Assembly: GCF_008124615.1 (NCBI RefSeq) | Contig: NZ_VNIB01000006.1 | Coordinates: 1 to 64,000, forward strand | Source: Geothermobacter ehrlichii | Lineage (GTDB): Bacteria > Desulfobacterota > Desulfuromonadia > Desulfuromonadales > Geothermobacteraceae | DNA: 64,000 bases | Direction of reading: 5' to 3' | Part shown: in pieces, positions 45,530 through 54,627 of the stretch | How the letters are laid out: every line of letters begins with the position of its first letter | Numbering within the stretch: the first letter of the stretch is position 1 | Made by a program: the position numbers and the translations under genes | Notes under the pieces: generated by a model | What the model was told of the DNA's origin: nothing | Seen by the model: only the letters and a program-made list of their open reading frames with translations | Database searches by the model: none

Positions 45530-46452
45530 GTGATCACCAGCCCCAAAAGCAGAGCGAAAAACGAGGTCAGATACATCAGGCGGATCATGCGGCGGTAACA
45601 GCCGATGTCGATGCGGCGGTCGGCGTCGCCCAGCGTCGGCTTGTCGACCCGCTCGCCGAAATAGGTGGCCGGTCCGCCAAGCTGCACACCAAGGGCACCG
45701 GCGGCGGCCGATTCCGGATAGCCGGCGTTGGGACTGCTTGGCTTGCGGGCGTCGCGCAGCATCACCCGCAGGGCGTTCCAGACATTGAGCCCCAGCGGCA
45801 CCGAAGCCAGCACCATCAGCAGCCCGGTCAGTCGCGCCGGAATCAGGTTGAGCAGATCGTCCAGTCGCGCCGAGGCCCAGCCCATCTCCCGGTAACGGTC
45901 GTCGGTGTAGCCGACCATCGAATCGAGGGTGCTGGCCGCCTTGTACATCATCGCCAGCACCGGACCGCCGACAAAGAGGTAGAAGAGCGGCCCGACGATG
46001 CCGTCGGAGGTGTTTTCGGCCACGGTTTCGATGCAGGCGCGCAATATCTGCTCCTCGTCGAGCTGGCTGGTCTCCCGGCCGACAATCAGCGACAGCGACC
46101 GCCGCGCCTCTTCGATGCGGCCCTGTTCAAGCAGCGTCACCACCCGCCGGCTCTCCACGTGCAGCGACCGCATGGCCAGGGTGGTGTAGCCGAGCCAGAC
46201 AGTCACAGCCAGACCGGCCACCGGATGCAGGCGGGCGGCAAGGAAGATGATCGCCCAGGTCACCAGGCCGGTCGCCGCCAGGGTGGCCGCCGCCAGCAGC
46301 ACGCCGGCCAGCCGGCGGTTGTCGAGCAGGGATGCGAGAACCAGCTCGAGCCGCTTGATGAACTTGCCGATGCCGATCACCGGGTGCGGCCAGCCATAGG
46401 GATCGCCGAGCAGCAGATCGAGCAGAAAAGCGGCCGCAATCAGCCCGTTCAT
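45514..46452 (-). CDS. cbiB: adenosylcobinamide-phosphate synthase
   Basis: 312 residues, several membrane helices. LLLGDPYGWPHPVIGIGKFI at the N-terminus, ENTSDGIVGPLFYLFVGGP in the middle and STLDSMVGYTDDRYREMGW are the family's conserved blocks. It couples adenosylcobyrate to aminopropanol phosphate at the inner membrane. It overlaps the upstream cbiH-cbiP fusion by four bases and cobD by 16, showing tight coupling. Confidence 0.95.
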   Translation of the reverse strand: MNGLIAAAFLLDLLLGDPYGWPHPVIGIGKFIKRLELVLASLLDNRRLAGVLLAAATLAATGLVTWAIIFLAARLHPVAGLAVTVWLGYTTLAMRSLHVESRRVVTLLEQGRIEEARRSLSLIVGRETSQLDEEQILRACIETVAENTSDGIVGPLFYLFVGGPVLAMMYKAASTLDSMVGYTDDRYREMGWASARLDDLLNLIPARLTGLLMVLASVPLGLNVWNALRVMLRDARKPSSPNAGYPESAAAGALGVQLGGPATYFGERVDKPTLGDADRRIDIGCYRRMIRLMYLTSFFALLLGLVITWPLY

Positions 46453-48800
46453 GCCATCACTCCGTCGAGTCCGACCGCCCGCCAGAGGCGATCGAGATCG
46501 AGATGGGTCTGCAGGTGATCGGCCAGCCGGTTCAGCTCGGCCTGCAGGTTGCGGGCGTCGCCGGCCGGCTCCGGACGACTCCCCTTGCGCAGAAACAGCG
46601 GCGTCAGCACCGCGTGGCGCAGCCTCTCATCCTCGAAAATGCCGTGCAGGTAGGTGCCCCAGACCCGGCCGTCGGCGGAAACGGCGCCGTCATCGACGGC
46701 CGCCTCCCCGCCCGAACGCCGGGTCAGACGGATCAGCGGCCGCGAGGTGATGCCGCAGCGCGACACCCCGGCGTGAATCTCGTAGCCCGCCACCCGGTCG
46801 AAGCCGACAAACCCGGCGGCGGCCGCCGCCGGCAGAAAATGTCCCTCGGCCTGGTGGGTCTGCTTGCCGGAACGCAACTCGGTTTCGACGTCGAGCAGTC
46901 CCAGCCCCTCCCCTTCGGCCCGTTCCGACTCGACGCCCTGCGGATCGCGGATGACGCCGCCCAGCATCTGGAATCCGCCGCAGATGCCGATGACCTGACC
47001 GCCTTTGGTGTGAAAATCGACAATGGCCCGCGCCAGGCCGCTCTGCTTCAGCCATTCCAGGTCGGCCAGGGTGCTCTTGGTGCCGGGCAGGATGATCAGG
47101 TCGACCTCGGCCACCTGCTCCGGCCGCCGCAGATAGACCAGGCTCACCTCCGGCTCCCGCTCGAAGGGCTCGAAATCGGTGCTGTTGGCGATGCGGGGCA
47201 GACGGACCACCCCGACGCGCACCAGGCCGTCGTTTTGCTGCCGCCGGTTGTCGAGTGACAGGGAATCCTCGTCCGGCAGCTGCAGCTCGAGCCAGGGGAG
47301 CACACCGAGCACCGGCACCCCGGTGCGGCGCTCCAGTTCGGCGATCCCGGAGTCGAGCAGGGAGACATCGCCGCGAAAGCGGTTGATGATCACCCCGCAA
47401 ACCAGCTCCCGCTCGGCCGCCTCCAGCAGGGACAGGGTGCCGAAGATACTGGCGAAAACCCCGCCACGCTCGATGTCGGCGACCAGGATGACCCTGGCGC
47501 CGGCCATGCGCGCCGCCACCATGTTGACAATATCCTGGCGACGCAGGTTGATCTCGGCGATGCTGCCGGCGCCTTCCATCACCACCACCTGGTGCGCCGT
47601 CGCAAGCCGGGCGTAGGAGGTGCAGACTGCCTGCCAGGCCGTGTCGCGAAAGGCATGATACTCGTGCACCCCCATGTTGGCCACCGGCCGTCCCTGAAGG
47701 ATCACCTGGCAACCGGTTTCCGAATTCGGCTTGAGCAGCACCGGATTCATGTCGACGTTCGGCGCGATGCCGCAGGCCGCCGCCTGCAGGGCCTGCGCCC
47801 GGCCGATCTCGCCGCCGTCGGCGCAGACGGCGGCATTGTTGGCCATGTTCTGCGCCTTGAAGGGAGCCACCCTCAGCCCCCGCCGCGCCAGCAGCCGGCA
47901 GAGCCCGGCGGCGATCACGCTCTTGCCGACATCGGAGCCGGTCCCGGCGATGAAAATCGCCGGGGTCCGGCCAGGCTCGGGGCCAGAGGCCAGGGGCATG
48001 GGATCATTTAGCCTCGCGCCTCGCGCCTCCGGCCTCCCGCCGGCGGGGGACTCTCCCCGCCTGAGACGATAGCCGCGCGGCGTCACCAACCGCCCCCGGG
48101 CATCAACAAAAGTCGAAGAATTACCGATGATGACCAGCGAAGACATGTCGATGGTCTCGGCGGTAAAGGACGCGAGATCACTGACCGTCACCATCTCCCC
48201 CCGGCGGCAGGCGTTGCGGACAATGCCGACCGGAGTGGACGGATCGCGGTGGGCAAGGAGGATGTCGCGAGCTTCTTCAATCTGGTCCACCCGCCCCTTG
48301 CTCTTCGGATTGTAGAGGGCGACAACGAAATCGGCCACGGCGGCCGCCTCCAGCCGACGCCGGATCAGCTGCCAGTCGGTCAGCAGATCGGAGAGGGAGA
48401 TGACGGCGAAATCGTGCATCAGGGGAGCGCCCAGCCTTGCCGCCGCCCCCTGCACGGCAGACACCCCGGGGACGATTTCGACCTCGACATCTTCGGGCCC
48501 CTCGGCCTGTTGCAGTTCCAGCACCAGGCCGGCCATGCCGTAGATGCCGGCATCACCCGAGCAGACCAGGGCCACCGTCGCCCCGTCCGCCGCGCGCCGC
48601 AGCGCCTCGCGGCAGCGTTCCGTCTCCTGGCGCATGCCGGTGGAAAAGGTCTGTTTGCCGGCAACGAGCTCCGGAATCAGCTCGAGGTAGGTTTTGTAAC
48701 CGGTCACCACCTCGGCCCGTTCGATGGCAGCCCGCGCCGCCGGGGTGAGATGCGCCGGGTCACCGGGACCAAGACCAACGATGTAGAGCTGACCACTCAT
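46449..48800 (-). CDS. fused precorrin-3B C17-methyltransferase (CbiH) and cobyric acid synthase (CbiP)
   Basis: One frame of about 783 codons. The first 250 residues are a tetrapyrrole methylase (LYIVGLGPGDPAHLTPAAR; VCSGDAGIYGMAGL; IVPGVSAVQGAAARLGAPL; ALYNPKSKGR) of CbiH/CobJ type. A 30-residue Gly/Pro/Arg linker follows, then a complete CbiP/CobQ: FIAGTGSDVGKSVIAAGLCR (P-loop), FKAQNMANNA, VIGICGGFQMLGG (glutaminase Cys) and GYEIHAG. The usual two separate proteins are joined without a stop. An in-frame ATG at 47999 at the linker could also start CbiP alone. The start MSGQLY at 48800 is chosen because upstream codons are read from an intergenic repeat. Confidence 0.92.
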   Translation of the reverse strand: MSGQLYIVGLGPGDPAHLTPAARAAIERAEVVTGYKTYLELIPELVAGKQTFSTGMRQETERCREALRRAADGATVALVCSGDAGIYGMAGLVLELQQAEGPEDVEVEIVPGVSAVQGAAARLGAPLMHDFAVISLSDLLTDWQLIRRRLEAAAVADFVVALYNPKSKGRVDQIEEARDILLAHRDPSTPVGIVRNACRRGEMVTVSDLASFTAETIDMSSLVIIGNSSTFVDARGRLVTPRGYRLRRGESPAGGRPEARGARLNDPMPLASGPEPGRTPAIFIAGTGSDVGKSVIAAGLCRLLARRGLRVAPFKAQNMANNAAVCADGGEIGRAQALQAAACGIAPNVDMNPVLLKPNSETGCQVILQGRPVANMGVHEYHAFRDTAWQAVCTSYARLATAHQVVVMEGAGSIAEINLRRQDIVNMVAARMAGARVILVADIERGGVFASIFGTLSLLEAAERELVCGVIINRFRGDVSLLDSGIAELERRTGVPVLGVLPWLELQLPDEDSLSLDNRRQQNDGLVRVGVVRLPRIANSTDFEPFEREPEVSLVYLRRPEQVAEVDLIILPGTKSTLADLEWLKQSGLARAIVDFHTKGGQVIGICGGFQMLGGVIRDPQGVESERAEGEGLGLLDVETELRSGKQTHQAEGHFLPAAAAAGFVGFDRVAGYEIHAGVSRCGITSRPLIRLTRRSGGEAAVDDGAVSADGRVWGTYLHGIFEDERLRHAVLTPLFLRKGSRPEPAGDARNLQAELNRLADHLQTHLDLDRLWRAVGLDGVMA

Positions 48801-48837
48801 CATTTCAGACATTTCATCATTGAATAACCGTAGAAAT

Positions 48838-48873
48838 CCGCCTCGCGCCCGTTCGCTGGCGCTCACTCAAGAC
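48838..48873. repeat. 36-bp repeat, copy 1 (inverted relative to copy 2)
   Basis: The stretch starting CCTCGCGCCCGTTCGCTGGC and ending AAGACGCG is repeated in inverted orientation at 50090-50125 with a single difference. The two copies flank cbiG. Neighbouring text here (CTCTGCGTCTCCGCGCG) also recurs near 50070, 51040 and 56090. Confidence 0.85.
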
Positions 48874-48976
48874 GCGGAAGACCCAGAGGACATCATGGCT
48901 TGCAAACCCAGCCTTCTTTGAGGTTGCTTTCTCTGCAGCTCTGCGTCTCCGCGCGAACATGCCCTTCATTCTTTCT

Positions 48977-50029
48977 TCATCGCGCAATCTCCGCCACCGC
49001 CACCGTCACATTGCCGCTTTTCTTCTTTTTCACCAACAACCTGCCGCCGCCAGCGGCAAGTATCGCCGCCGGTTCGCAGACCCCCCCGGCACCAACGGCC
49101 TTGAGGGCGTGTTCGGATGTTTCGCTCGGCGCCTCGACGGCATTCAGCTGCTCCTTGCTGAAAAAGGTCAGTGACACTCCGAACCGGGCGGCGGCGGAAA
49201 GCAGGCCGCCTTCGTCCCGCTTGGCGTCGATACTGGCCAGGCAAAAGATACTCGCCGGGGCGAGATAGGCCTTTTCCATCTCGGAGCGAATCACCGCCTC
49301 GATCTCGTCGGCCTCCGTTCCCCGGTTGCAGCCGACGCCGACCGCGTAACAGCGCGGCCGCAGCGCCAACAGGTTCGGCTGCCGCTCAAGCTGCGGCAGG
49401 TGGCGGGACGTGACGAAAACCAACCCTTCGGCTCCGCAGTCCAAAGCGGCGGCGAAACTTTCGGCCGTCTCCACTCCGGGGACACCTGCAAACGCGGCGC
49501 TGACCGCTCCCTGCGGATCGACCAGGGCGATGCGGCCGCCGCGCAGCAGCAGTCCGTTGAGCAGCTTGACGCGGGCAAGCGGCTCCACCGCCATGTCCAG
49601 CCGGCGGGCGACCTCGTCCCAGGCCGGCAGTCCGTTGACATCGGTAGCAGTGGTGATCACCGCCTGGCCGCCGAGAATCTCCGCCACCTCGGCCGCCAGC
49701 TCGTTGGCGCCGCCGAGATGCCCGGAGAGTAGGCTGACGGCGAACTGCCCGGCTTCGTCGACCACCACCACCGCCGGATCACGCCCCTTGTCCCGCAGAT
49801 GCGGCGCCAGCAGCCGCACCACGATGCCGGTAGCCATGATGCAGACCAGTCCGTCGACCCGAGCGAACAGCTCGGCCAGAAGATCGCCGAGACGTCCGCT
49901 GAAATAGCGGGCCGGCACTGCGCCGCGCAGCTTTTCCGGCAGCCAGAGTTCGGCCCCCTCGGCCTCGGCGGCCAGCCGGCGGGCCAGGACGGCACCGCCG
50001 GGGGTTATGGCGATGATGGCAAGTTGCAT
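48977..50029 (-). CDS. cbiG: cobalt-precorrin-5A hydrolase
   Basis: 350 residues with the N-terminal (IAITPGGAVLARRLA), central (VDGLVCIMATGIVVRLLAP; SLLSGHLGGANELA) and C-terminal (AVGVGCNRGTEADEI) CbiG modules all present. It opens the delta-lactone of cobalt-precorrin-5A, a step unique to the anaerobic pathway. The ATG at 50029 (MQLAIIAIT) is the family start; upstream codons come from the intergenic repeat. The repeat pair lies on both sides of the gene. Confidence 0.93.
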   Translation of the reverse strand: MQLAIIAITPGGAVLARRLAAEAEGAELWLPEKLRGAVPARYFSGRLGDLLAELFARVDGLVCIMATGIVVRLLAPHLRDKGRDPAVVVVDEAGQFAVSLLSGHLGGANELAAEVAEILGGQAVITTATDVNGLPAWDEVARRLDMAVEPLARVKLLNGLLLRGGRIALVDPQGAVSAAFAGVPGVETAESFAAALDCGAEGLVFVTSRHLPQLERQPNLLALRPRCYAVGVGCNRGTEADEIEAVIRSEMEKAYLAPASIFCLASIDAKRDEGGLLSAAARFGVSLTFFSKEQLNAVEAPSETSEHALKAVGAGGVCEPAAILAAGGGRLLVKKKKSGNVTVAVAEIAR

Positions 50030-50089
50030 TTTTATCTCGCGCAGAGCCGCAGAGTTACAGAACAACATGTTGGCGTGCTCTGTGTCTCC

Positions 50090-50125
50090 GCGTCTCGAGT
50101 GAGCGCCAGCGAACGGGCGCGAGGA
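50090..50125. repeat. 36-bp repeat, copy 2
   Basis: Inverse complement of 48838-48873 with one mismatch (CGCGTCTCGAGTGAGCGCCA...). It ends directly at the cbiF stop codon. Confidence 0.85.
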
Positions 50126-50902
50126 TCATTTTCTGAAGCCGTGCGTAAAGTCCGCATCGTACAGCTTCGATCGTGCCTGCAAACCACGGCCCCTTGCCCC
50201 AAGTGCTTCGCCGACCAGGATCAGCGCCTGGCGGCGAATACCGGCCTTCGCGATTTTGCCCGCGATATCGGACAGGGTGCCGGTAACGATTTTCTCGTCC
50301 GGCCAGCTGGCGCGATAGACAACGGCAGCCGGGGTCCGCCCGGTGAAGACGCCGCCGGCCAGCAGTTCGGCGACGACTTTCTCCACCATCCCGACCGAGA
50401 GATAGAGACAGATCGTGCCGCCGTTGGCAGCCAGGCGCGACAACCTTTCCGGTGCCGGCACCGGCGTCCGCCCTTCGGCGCGGGTCATGACCAGGGTCTG
50501 GGAGACCTCCGGCAAGGTCAGTTCCTGCTTCAGGGCCGCTGCCGCCGCAAAAGCCGCTGTCACCCCCGGAATCACTTCGTAGTCGAGTCCCTCGGCGTCG
50601 AGCAGGTCCATCTGCTCCTGGATCGCCCCGTAGAGGGCCGGATCGCCGGTATGCAGGCGCACTACCCGCCTGCCGGCGCGGGCGCCGTCGGCCAGCAACC
50701 GATGGGTCTGCCGCAGATTCAGTGGCGCGCTGTCATGAATCTCGCAGCCGGCGGGACACTCCCCGAGCAGGGCCGGATTGACCAGGGAACCGGCATAGAC
50801 CACCAGCTCGGCCCGCTGCAGGGCCTTCAGCCCCTTGACGGTGATCAGTTCCGGATCGCCGGGGCCGGCGCCGACAAAGAGAACGGGATGACGTTGGGGC
50901 AT
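50126..50902 (-). CDS. cbiF: cobalt-precorrin-4 C11-methyltransferase
   Basis: 258 residues with all tetrapyrrole methylase motifs: FVGAGPGDPELITVKG, VVRLHTGDPALYGAIQEQ, VIPGVTAAFAAAA, SQTLVMTRAEGRTPVP and ICLYLSVGMVEKV, which match CbiF/CobM. It transfers a methyl from SAM to C11 of cobalt-precorrin-4. The ATG at 50902 starts at MPQRHPVLFVGAG. The upstream gap to cbiET (50903-51172) holds repeat-like sequence only. Confidence 0.95.
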   Translation of the reverse strand: MPQRHPVLFVGAGPGDPELITVKGLKALQRAELVVYAGSLVNPALLGECPAGCEIHDSAPLNLRQTHRLLADGARAGRRVVRLHTGDPALYGAIQEQMDLLDAEGLDYEVIPGVTAAFAAAAALKQELTLPEVSQTLVMTRAEGRTPVPAPERLSRLAANGGTICLYLSVGMVEKVVAELLAGGVFTGRTPAAVVYRASWPDEKIVTGTLSDIAGKIAKAGIRRQALILVGEALGARGRGLQARSKLYDADFTHGFRK

Positions 50903-51172
50903 CGCACAATGTCTTTCAGAGTTCACCGCGAAGTCACCAAGAAGGTCGAAATCGTTTAGCGCCGAGATGAAGAGAAAACAAAACCCTCAAAACCCAAAAC
51001 TGGGTTTTGGCCTTCTGCGCCTCTCCCTCTCTGCGTTTCTGCATTAAACAGGTTTTCCTGGTGCCCTCGACGTTTTGCCGGCGACCTGGAAGACGCAAAA
51101 CCACGATATCTGACCGGCAACGGCGAGAAGCGGCGCATTCCTCGGGTGCCATTCATCGCCCGAAAGGGACCG
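50903..51172. other. intergenic repeat-rich spacer between cbiET and cbiF
   Basis: No gene is seen. The spacer contains ACCGCGAAGTCACCAAGAAGG, a hairpin built from AACCCAAAACTGGGTTTT (about 50990-51010), and CTCCCTCTCTGCGTTTCTGC, phrases that recur in the spacers at 48.9, 50.05 and 56.0 kb. It breaks the otherwise tight packing of the operon. Confidence 0.6.
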
Positions 51173-52384
51173 TCACTGCTTGTCGGCGGAGATGATGTAG
51201 ACCGGGTTGTAGGCCTCGAACATCTTGTAATCGGTCAGCGGCCGGGTACGGGCGACATTGATGGTGACCACCTCGACCCGGTAGCCGGCATTGGCGAAAA
51301 ACTCGTTGGCGGCGGTCAGGGTATCGAGGGTGATGGCGTTGAGCACGATGCGCCCGTCGGCCGGCAGCCGCCGGTCGGCGACCTCGAGGATCTCCCAGAG
51401 ATGGCCGCCGCTGCCGCCGATGAAAACCCGGTCCGGATCGGGCAGATCCTCCAGGCATTCGGGAGCGTCCCCCTCCACCAGGTGCACGTTGCGGGTGTTG
51501 AAGGCCTGCAGGTTCTGCTTGATGAAGGCACGGCATTCGGCATTGCGCTCGACTGCGAAAATCTTGCCGTTGGGCAGCAGGTGATCGGCCTCGATGCTGA
51601 TCGAACCGGAACCGGCGCCGATGTCCCACAGCACCATGTCGTGACGCAGGCGCAGCTTGGCCAGGGTCACCACCCGCACCTCTTCCTTGGTAATCAGCTT
51701 CTTCACCGTGGCGAACTCGTCATCGGGAATGCCGAGCCAGGAGCCGCGGTCCCTGCTCTCGCCCTCGAACTGCTTGACCAGGATGAGAACATTAAGCGGC
51801 GCGGCGTCGATCTCAAGCAGGCCGCGCACGTCGGTTTCGACGATCCGCTCGTCAGCGCCGCCGAGGTTTTCGCACAGCCAGGCGGCATAACCTTCACGGC
51901 CGCGCTCGATCAGCTCGCGGGCGATGGCCGCCGGCGTGTTCACCTCGTCGGTCAGCACCGCCGCCTTGTCGTTGGCGACGATACGGTCGACCGCCAGCTT
52001 CAGGTCGCGGCCATGGGTGGAGACGAATACGGCGTCATCCCAGGGCTGGCGGATCTTGGCAAAGGCGTACTGCACCGAGGAGACGTTGGGAACGAATTCG
52101 AACTCCTCGTCCGGCAGGTTGCGCAGCAGATAGCGGCCGATGCCGAAAAAGAGCGGATCACCGGACGCCAGCACCACCGGACGGCCCTGGCGGCTTCGCA
52201 GACGCTCCACCACCGCGGGCAGATTGCTGTCGATGACCATGGTCTCGCCGCCGAAATCGGGAAAGAGCGCCAGCTGCCGCTCGCCGCCGATCAGCAGATC
52301 GGCTCCCTCGATCAGCTCCAGGGCCCGCCGGCTGAAGCCTTCCTGCCCGGCAACGCCCGCTCCCACCACATAGATTTTGTTCAT
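51173..52384 (-). CDS. cbiET: fused precorrin-6Y C5,15-methyltransferase (CbiE-CbiT)
   Basis: 403 residues. The N-terminal half is a CbiE methylase (VVGAGVAGQEGFSRRALELI; VVLASGDPLFFGIGRYLL). The C-terminal half is CbiT with a Rossmann SAM site (LWDIGAGSGSISIEADHLL) and VFIGGSGGHLWEIL. Together they methylate C5 and C15 and decarboxylate the C12 acetate. The CbiET (CobL) fusion is common. It lies 120 bp downstream of cbiD. Confidence 0.95.
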   Translation of the reverse strand: MNKIYVVGAGVAGQEGFSRRALELIEGADLLIGGERQLALFPDFGGETMVIDSNLPAVVERLRSRQGRPVVLASGDPLFFGIGRYLLRNLPDEEFEFVPNVSSVQYAFAKIRQPWDDAVFVSTHGRDLKLAVDRIVANDKAAVLTDEVNTPAAIARELIERGREGYAAWLCENLGGADERIVETDVRGLLEIDAAPLNVLILVKQFEGESRDRGSWLGIPDDEFATVKKLITKEEVRVVTLAKLRLRHDMVLWDIGAGSGSISIEADHLLPNGKIFAVERNAECRAFIKQNLQAFNTRNVHLVEGDAPECLEDLPDPDRVFIGGSGGHLWEILEVADRRLPADGRIVLNAITLDTLTAANEFFANAGYRVEVVTINVARTRPLTDYKMFEAYNPVYIISADKQ

Positions 52385-52507
52385 GCTGCCCTCGTTGAAA
52401 GAATCAATTCGAAAAACCGCCCGCGAATTACGTAGACAACCCTGTCAAGCGCCTCGCCGCCCCGGCGTTGAATGGTTTTGAAGTCCTCCGTATTCTCCGT
52501 AAATCTG

Positions 52508-53578
52508 TCAGAATCTCCCCGCCACCTCGCCATCGTAGCCGACCAGGAGAATTTCTATTTTTACGCCCGGCGCCCGGTTATGCAACTCTTTCCTCGCCCG
52601 TTCGGCCACCAGTGCCACCAGCGGATGCGCGGCGCCGAGTGCGAGAAAGACCTCGCGGGCGGTGTTCGCCCCGGCTACCTGCGCCGCCGTCGCACCCGTG
52701 GCATCAACCTGCCGGGCCCAGGCCGCGAGCCGTTTCAGGTCGAGATCGGCGTTGCGCACATGGGTCTGTTCGTGGCCGCAGGCGATCTTGAGCAGCTTGG
52801 CGAACTGCGCCGCCAGCACCAGATGCCGCCCACCCTTGCGACGCAGGGCGCTCACCAGGTGGCCGACGAAATCCCCCATCATCACGAAGGCCTCTTCCGG
52901 CAACTCGGCCAGGGCCGAACGCGCCGCCGTTTCGCTGGAACGGCCGGTGCTGGCAACGATCCGGTCGCAACCGGCCGCCTGGGCGACGTCGATGGCGACA
53001 TCGATGGTATCGGTCCAGGCCTGGTGGGACAGCGGCCGGACGACGCCGGTGGTGCCGAGAATCGACAGACCGCCAAGGATGCCCAGGCGGGCGTTGAGGG
53101 TTTTGCGGGCCCGCTGTTCGCCGTCGGGAATGGAGATGGTCACCCGGAAGTCGCCGGAGGAAAAGACCGAACGGACCGCCGCCTCGATCATTCGCCGCGG
53201 CACCGGATTGATGGCCGGCTCGCCGACCGGCACCGCCAGGCCCGGCTTGGTCACGGTACCGATCCCCTCCCCGCCGACAATCCGGACCTCGCCTTCGGGG
53301 CAGGCATGCCGGGAAGAGGGGGAGATTCTTTCCAGCCGGGCGTGCACCTCCACCCCGTGGGTGATGTCCGGGTCATCACCGGCATCCTTGACCACAAAAC
53401 AACAGGCCTGATCTTCCCCGCGCCGGCAGCCGTGCAGGGCAAACCCGGCCCGTTCGCCGCCCGGCAACAGCAGCTCGACCCGCCCGGGCTCCTCTCCGGC
53501 CAGCCAGCGTGCCGCGCCCAGGGCCGCGGCGGCGGCGCAGGCGCCGGTAGTGTAGCCGTGGCGCAGGGAGCGGCCCAT
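52508..53578 (-). CDS. cbiD: cobalt-precorrin-5B C1-methyltransferase
   Basis: 356 residues. The start at 53578 (MGRSLRHGYTTGACAAAAALGA) is the diagnostic CbiD N-terminus; VKDAGDDPDITHGVEVHA, GGEGIGTVTKPGLAVPVGE and LGILGGLSILGTTGVVRP are further conserved blocks. It methylates C1 and is specific to the anaerobic pathway. Five bases separate it from the cbiX-cbiC stop; a long open frame upstream of the chosen start is only antisense overlap with that gene in another frame. Confidence 0.95.
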   Translation of the reverse strand: MGRSLRHGYTTGACAAAAALGAARWLAGEEPGRVELLLPGGERAGFALHGCRRGEDQACCFVVKDAGDDPDITHGVEVHARLERISPSSRHACPEGEVRIVGGEGIGTVTKPGLAVPVGEPAINPVPRRMIEAAVRSVFSSGDFRVTISIPDGEQRARKTLNARLGILGGLSILGTTGVVRPLSHQAWTDTIDVAIDVAQAAGCDRIVASTGRSSETAARSALAELPEEAFVMMGDFVGHLVSALRRKGGRHLVLAAQFAKLLKIACGHEQTHVRNADLDLKRLAAWARQVDATGATAAQVAGANTAREVFLALGAAHPLVALVAERARKELHNRAPGVKIEILLVGYDGEVAGRF

Positions 53579-53583
53579 CCGGC

Positions 53584-54612
53584 TCAACCCTCCGCCGCCA
53601 GAATCAGCAGCTGGTTGAGGATGGCGGCGGCGATCGCCGATCCCCCCTTGCGCCCCCGGCAGAGGATGTAGGGCAGGTTCGACGCGTAGAGGGCTTCCTT
53701 CGACTCCGCCGCGCCGACAAAGCCGACCGGCACCCCGACCACCAGCGCCGGCCTGACCTCGCCCCGCCCCGCCAGGGCGAGCAGCTCGAACAGCGCCGTC
53801 GGCGCATTGCCGATGAGAAAGATCTCCGCCCCTTCGGCAACCCCCTGGCGCAGGGCGACAATGGAACGGGTCACTCCGGCCTCGCGGGCCGCGGCGGCGA
53901 CCTGCGGATCGGCGACATGGCAGGCAATGCGGCCGCCCAGCGCCGCCAGGCGGTTCTTGTTGACGCCGGCCAGCACCATGTTGGTGTCGCAGTAGATACA
54001 TGCCCCGGCGCGCAGGGCGGCCAGCGCCCGGCCGACCACGCCGGGAGAGAAACAGGTGGTGGTGGCAAAATCGAAATCGGCCGTGGTGTGAATGATGCGC
54101 CGGACGATCGGCCACTGATGCGCGTCGAAGCGATGCTCACCAACCTCGGCGTCGATCATGGCAAAGCTCTGCCGCTCGATGGCGAGCGGGTCACGGATGA
54201 TCCCGGCCTCATCAGGTCGCCCCACCCCATCCTGCCAGCCGGCCGCGACCGCGGCGGCCTGAAAGCGCTGCGCGACCACCTCGGCCAGCAGCGGATGGTC
54301 GCCAAGCGGTTCGGCCAGCACCATCTCCAATCCGGGGTGGCGCTGCCGGGCCCGGGCCAGCTCCTGCGGCAGATCGTCGCGCAGATGACGGCCGGCGGCA
54401 AGAAGACAGGGGCAGAGCAGAACCCGCTGCGCCCCGGCCCGGACGCAGGCGTCGATTCCCTCCTGAACGCCGGGCGACTGCAGGCCGAGAAAACAGACCT
54501 CGACCGGCACGCCCCCGGTCCGTGCCGCGAGCTGTCCGGCGATGCGCTGCACCGTCTGGCCGGATTCCGGATGCCGCGAACCATGCCCGATCAGCAGAAT
54601 GGCGGTTTTCAT
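53584..54612 (-). CDS. fused sirohydrochlorin cobaltochelatase (CbiX) and precorrin-8X methylmutase (CbiC)
   Basis: 342 residues. Residues 1-125 are a short CbiX (AILLIGHGSRHPESGQTVQR with the metal-inserting His; PCLLAAGRHLRDDLP). Residues about 135-342 are CbiC/CobH (IERQSFAMIDAEVG; RRIIHTTADFDFATT; YCDTNMVLAGVNK; VVGVPVGFVGAAESKEAL). One protein thus covers cobalt insertion at the start and methyl migration at the end of ring synthesis. I believe this fusion also occurs in relatives. It follows the bzaF-like gene by 15 bp. Confidence 0.93.
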   Translation of the reverse strand: MKTAILLIGHGSRHPESGQTVQRIAGQLAARTGGVPVEVCFLGLQSPGVQEGIDACVRAGAQRVLLCPCLLAAGRHLRDDLPQELARARQRHPGLEMVLAEPLGDHPLLAEVVAQRFQAAAVAAGWQDGVGRPDEAGIIRDPLAIERQSFAMIDAEVGEHRFDAHQWPIVRRIIHTTADFDFATTTCFSPGVVGRALAALRAGACIYCDTNMVLAGVNKNRLAALGGRIACHVADPQVAAAAREAGVTRSIVALRQGVAEGAEIFLIGNAPTALFELLALAGRGEVRPALVVGVPVGFVGAAESKEALYASNLPYILCRGRKGGSAIAAAILNQLLILAAEG

Positions 54613-54627
54613 GCCGGCCCTTTCAAG

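Noticed and set aside
51146-52435. A 429-codon plus-strand open frame across cbiET
   Set aside because: Antisense shadow of cbiET; no ribosome site and no family resemblance.
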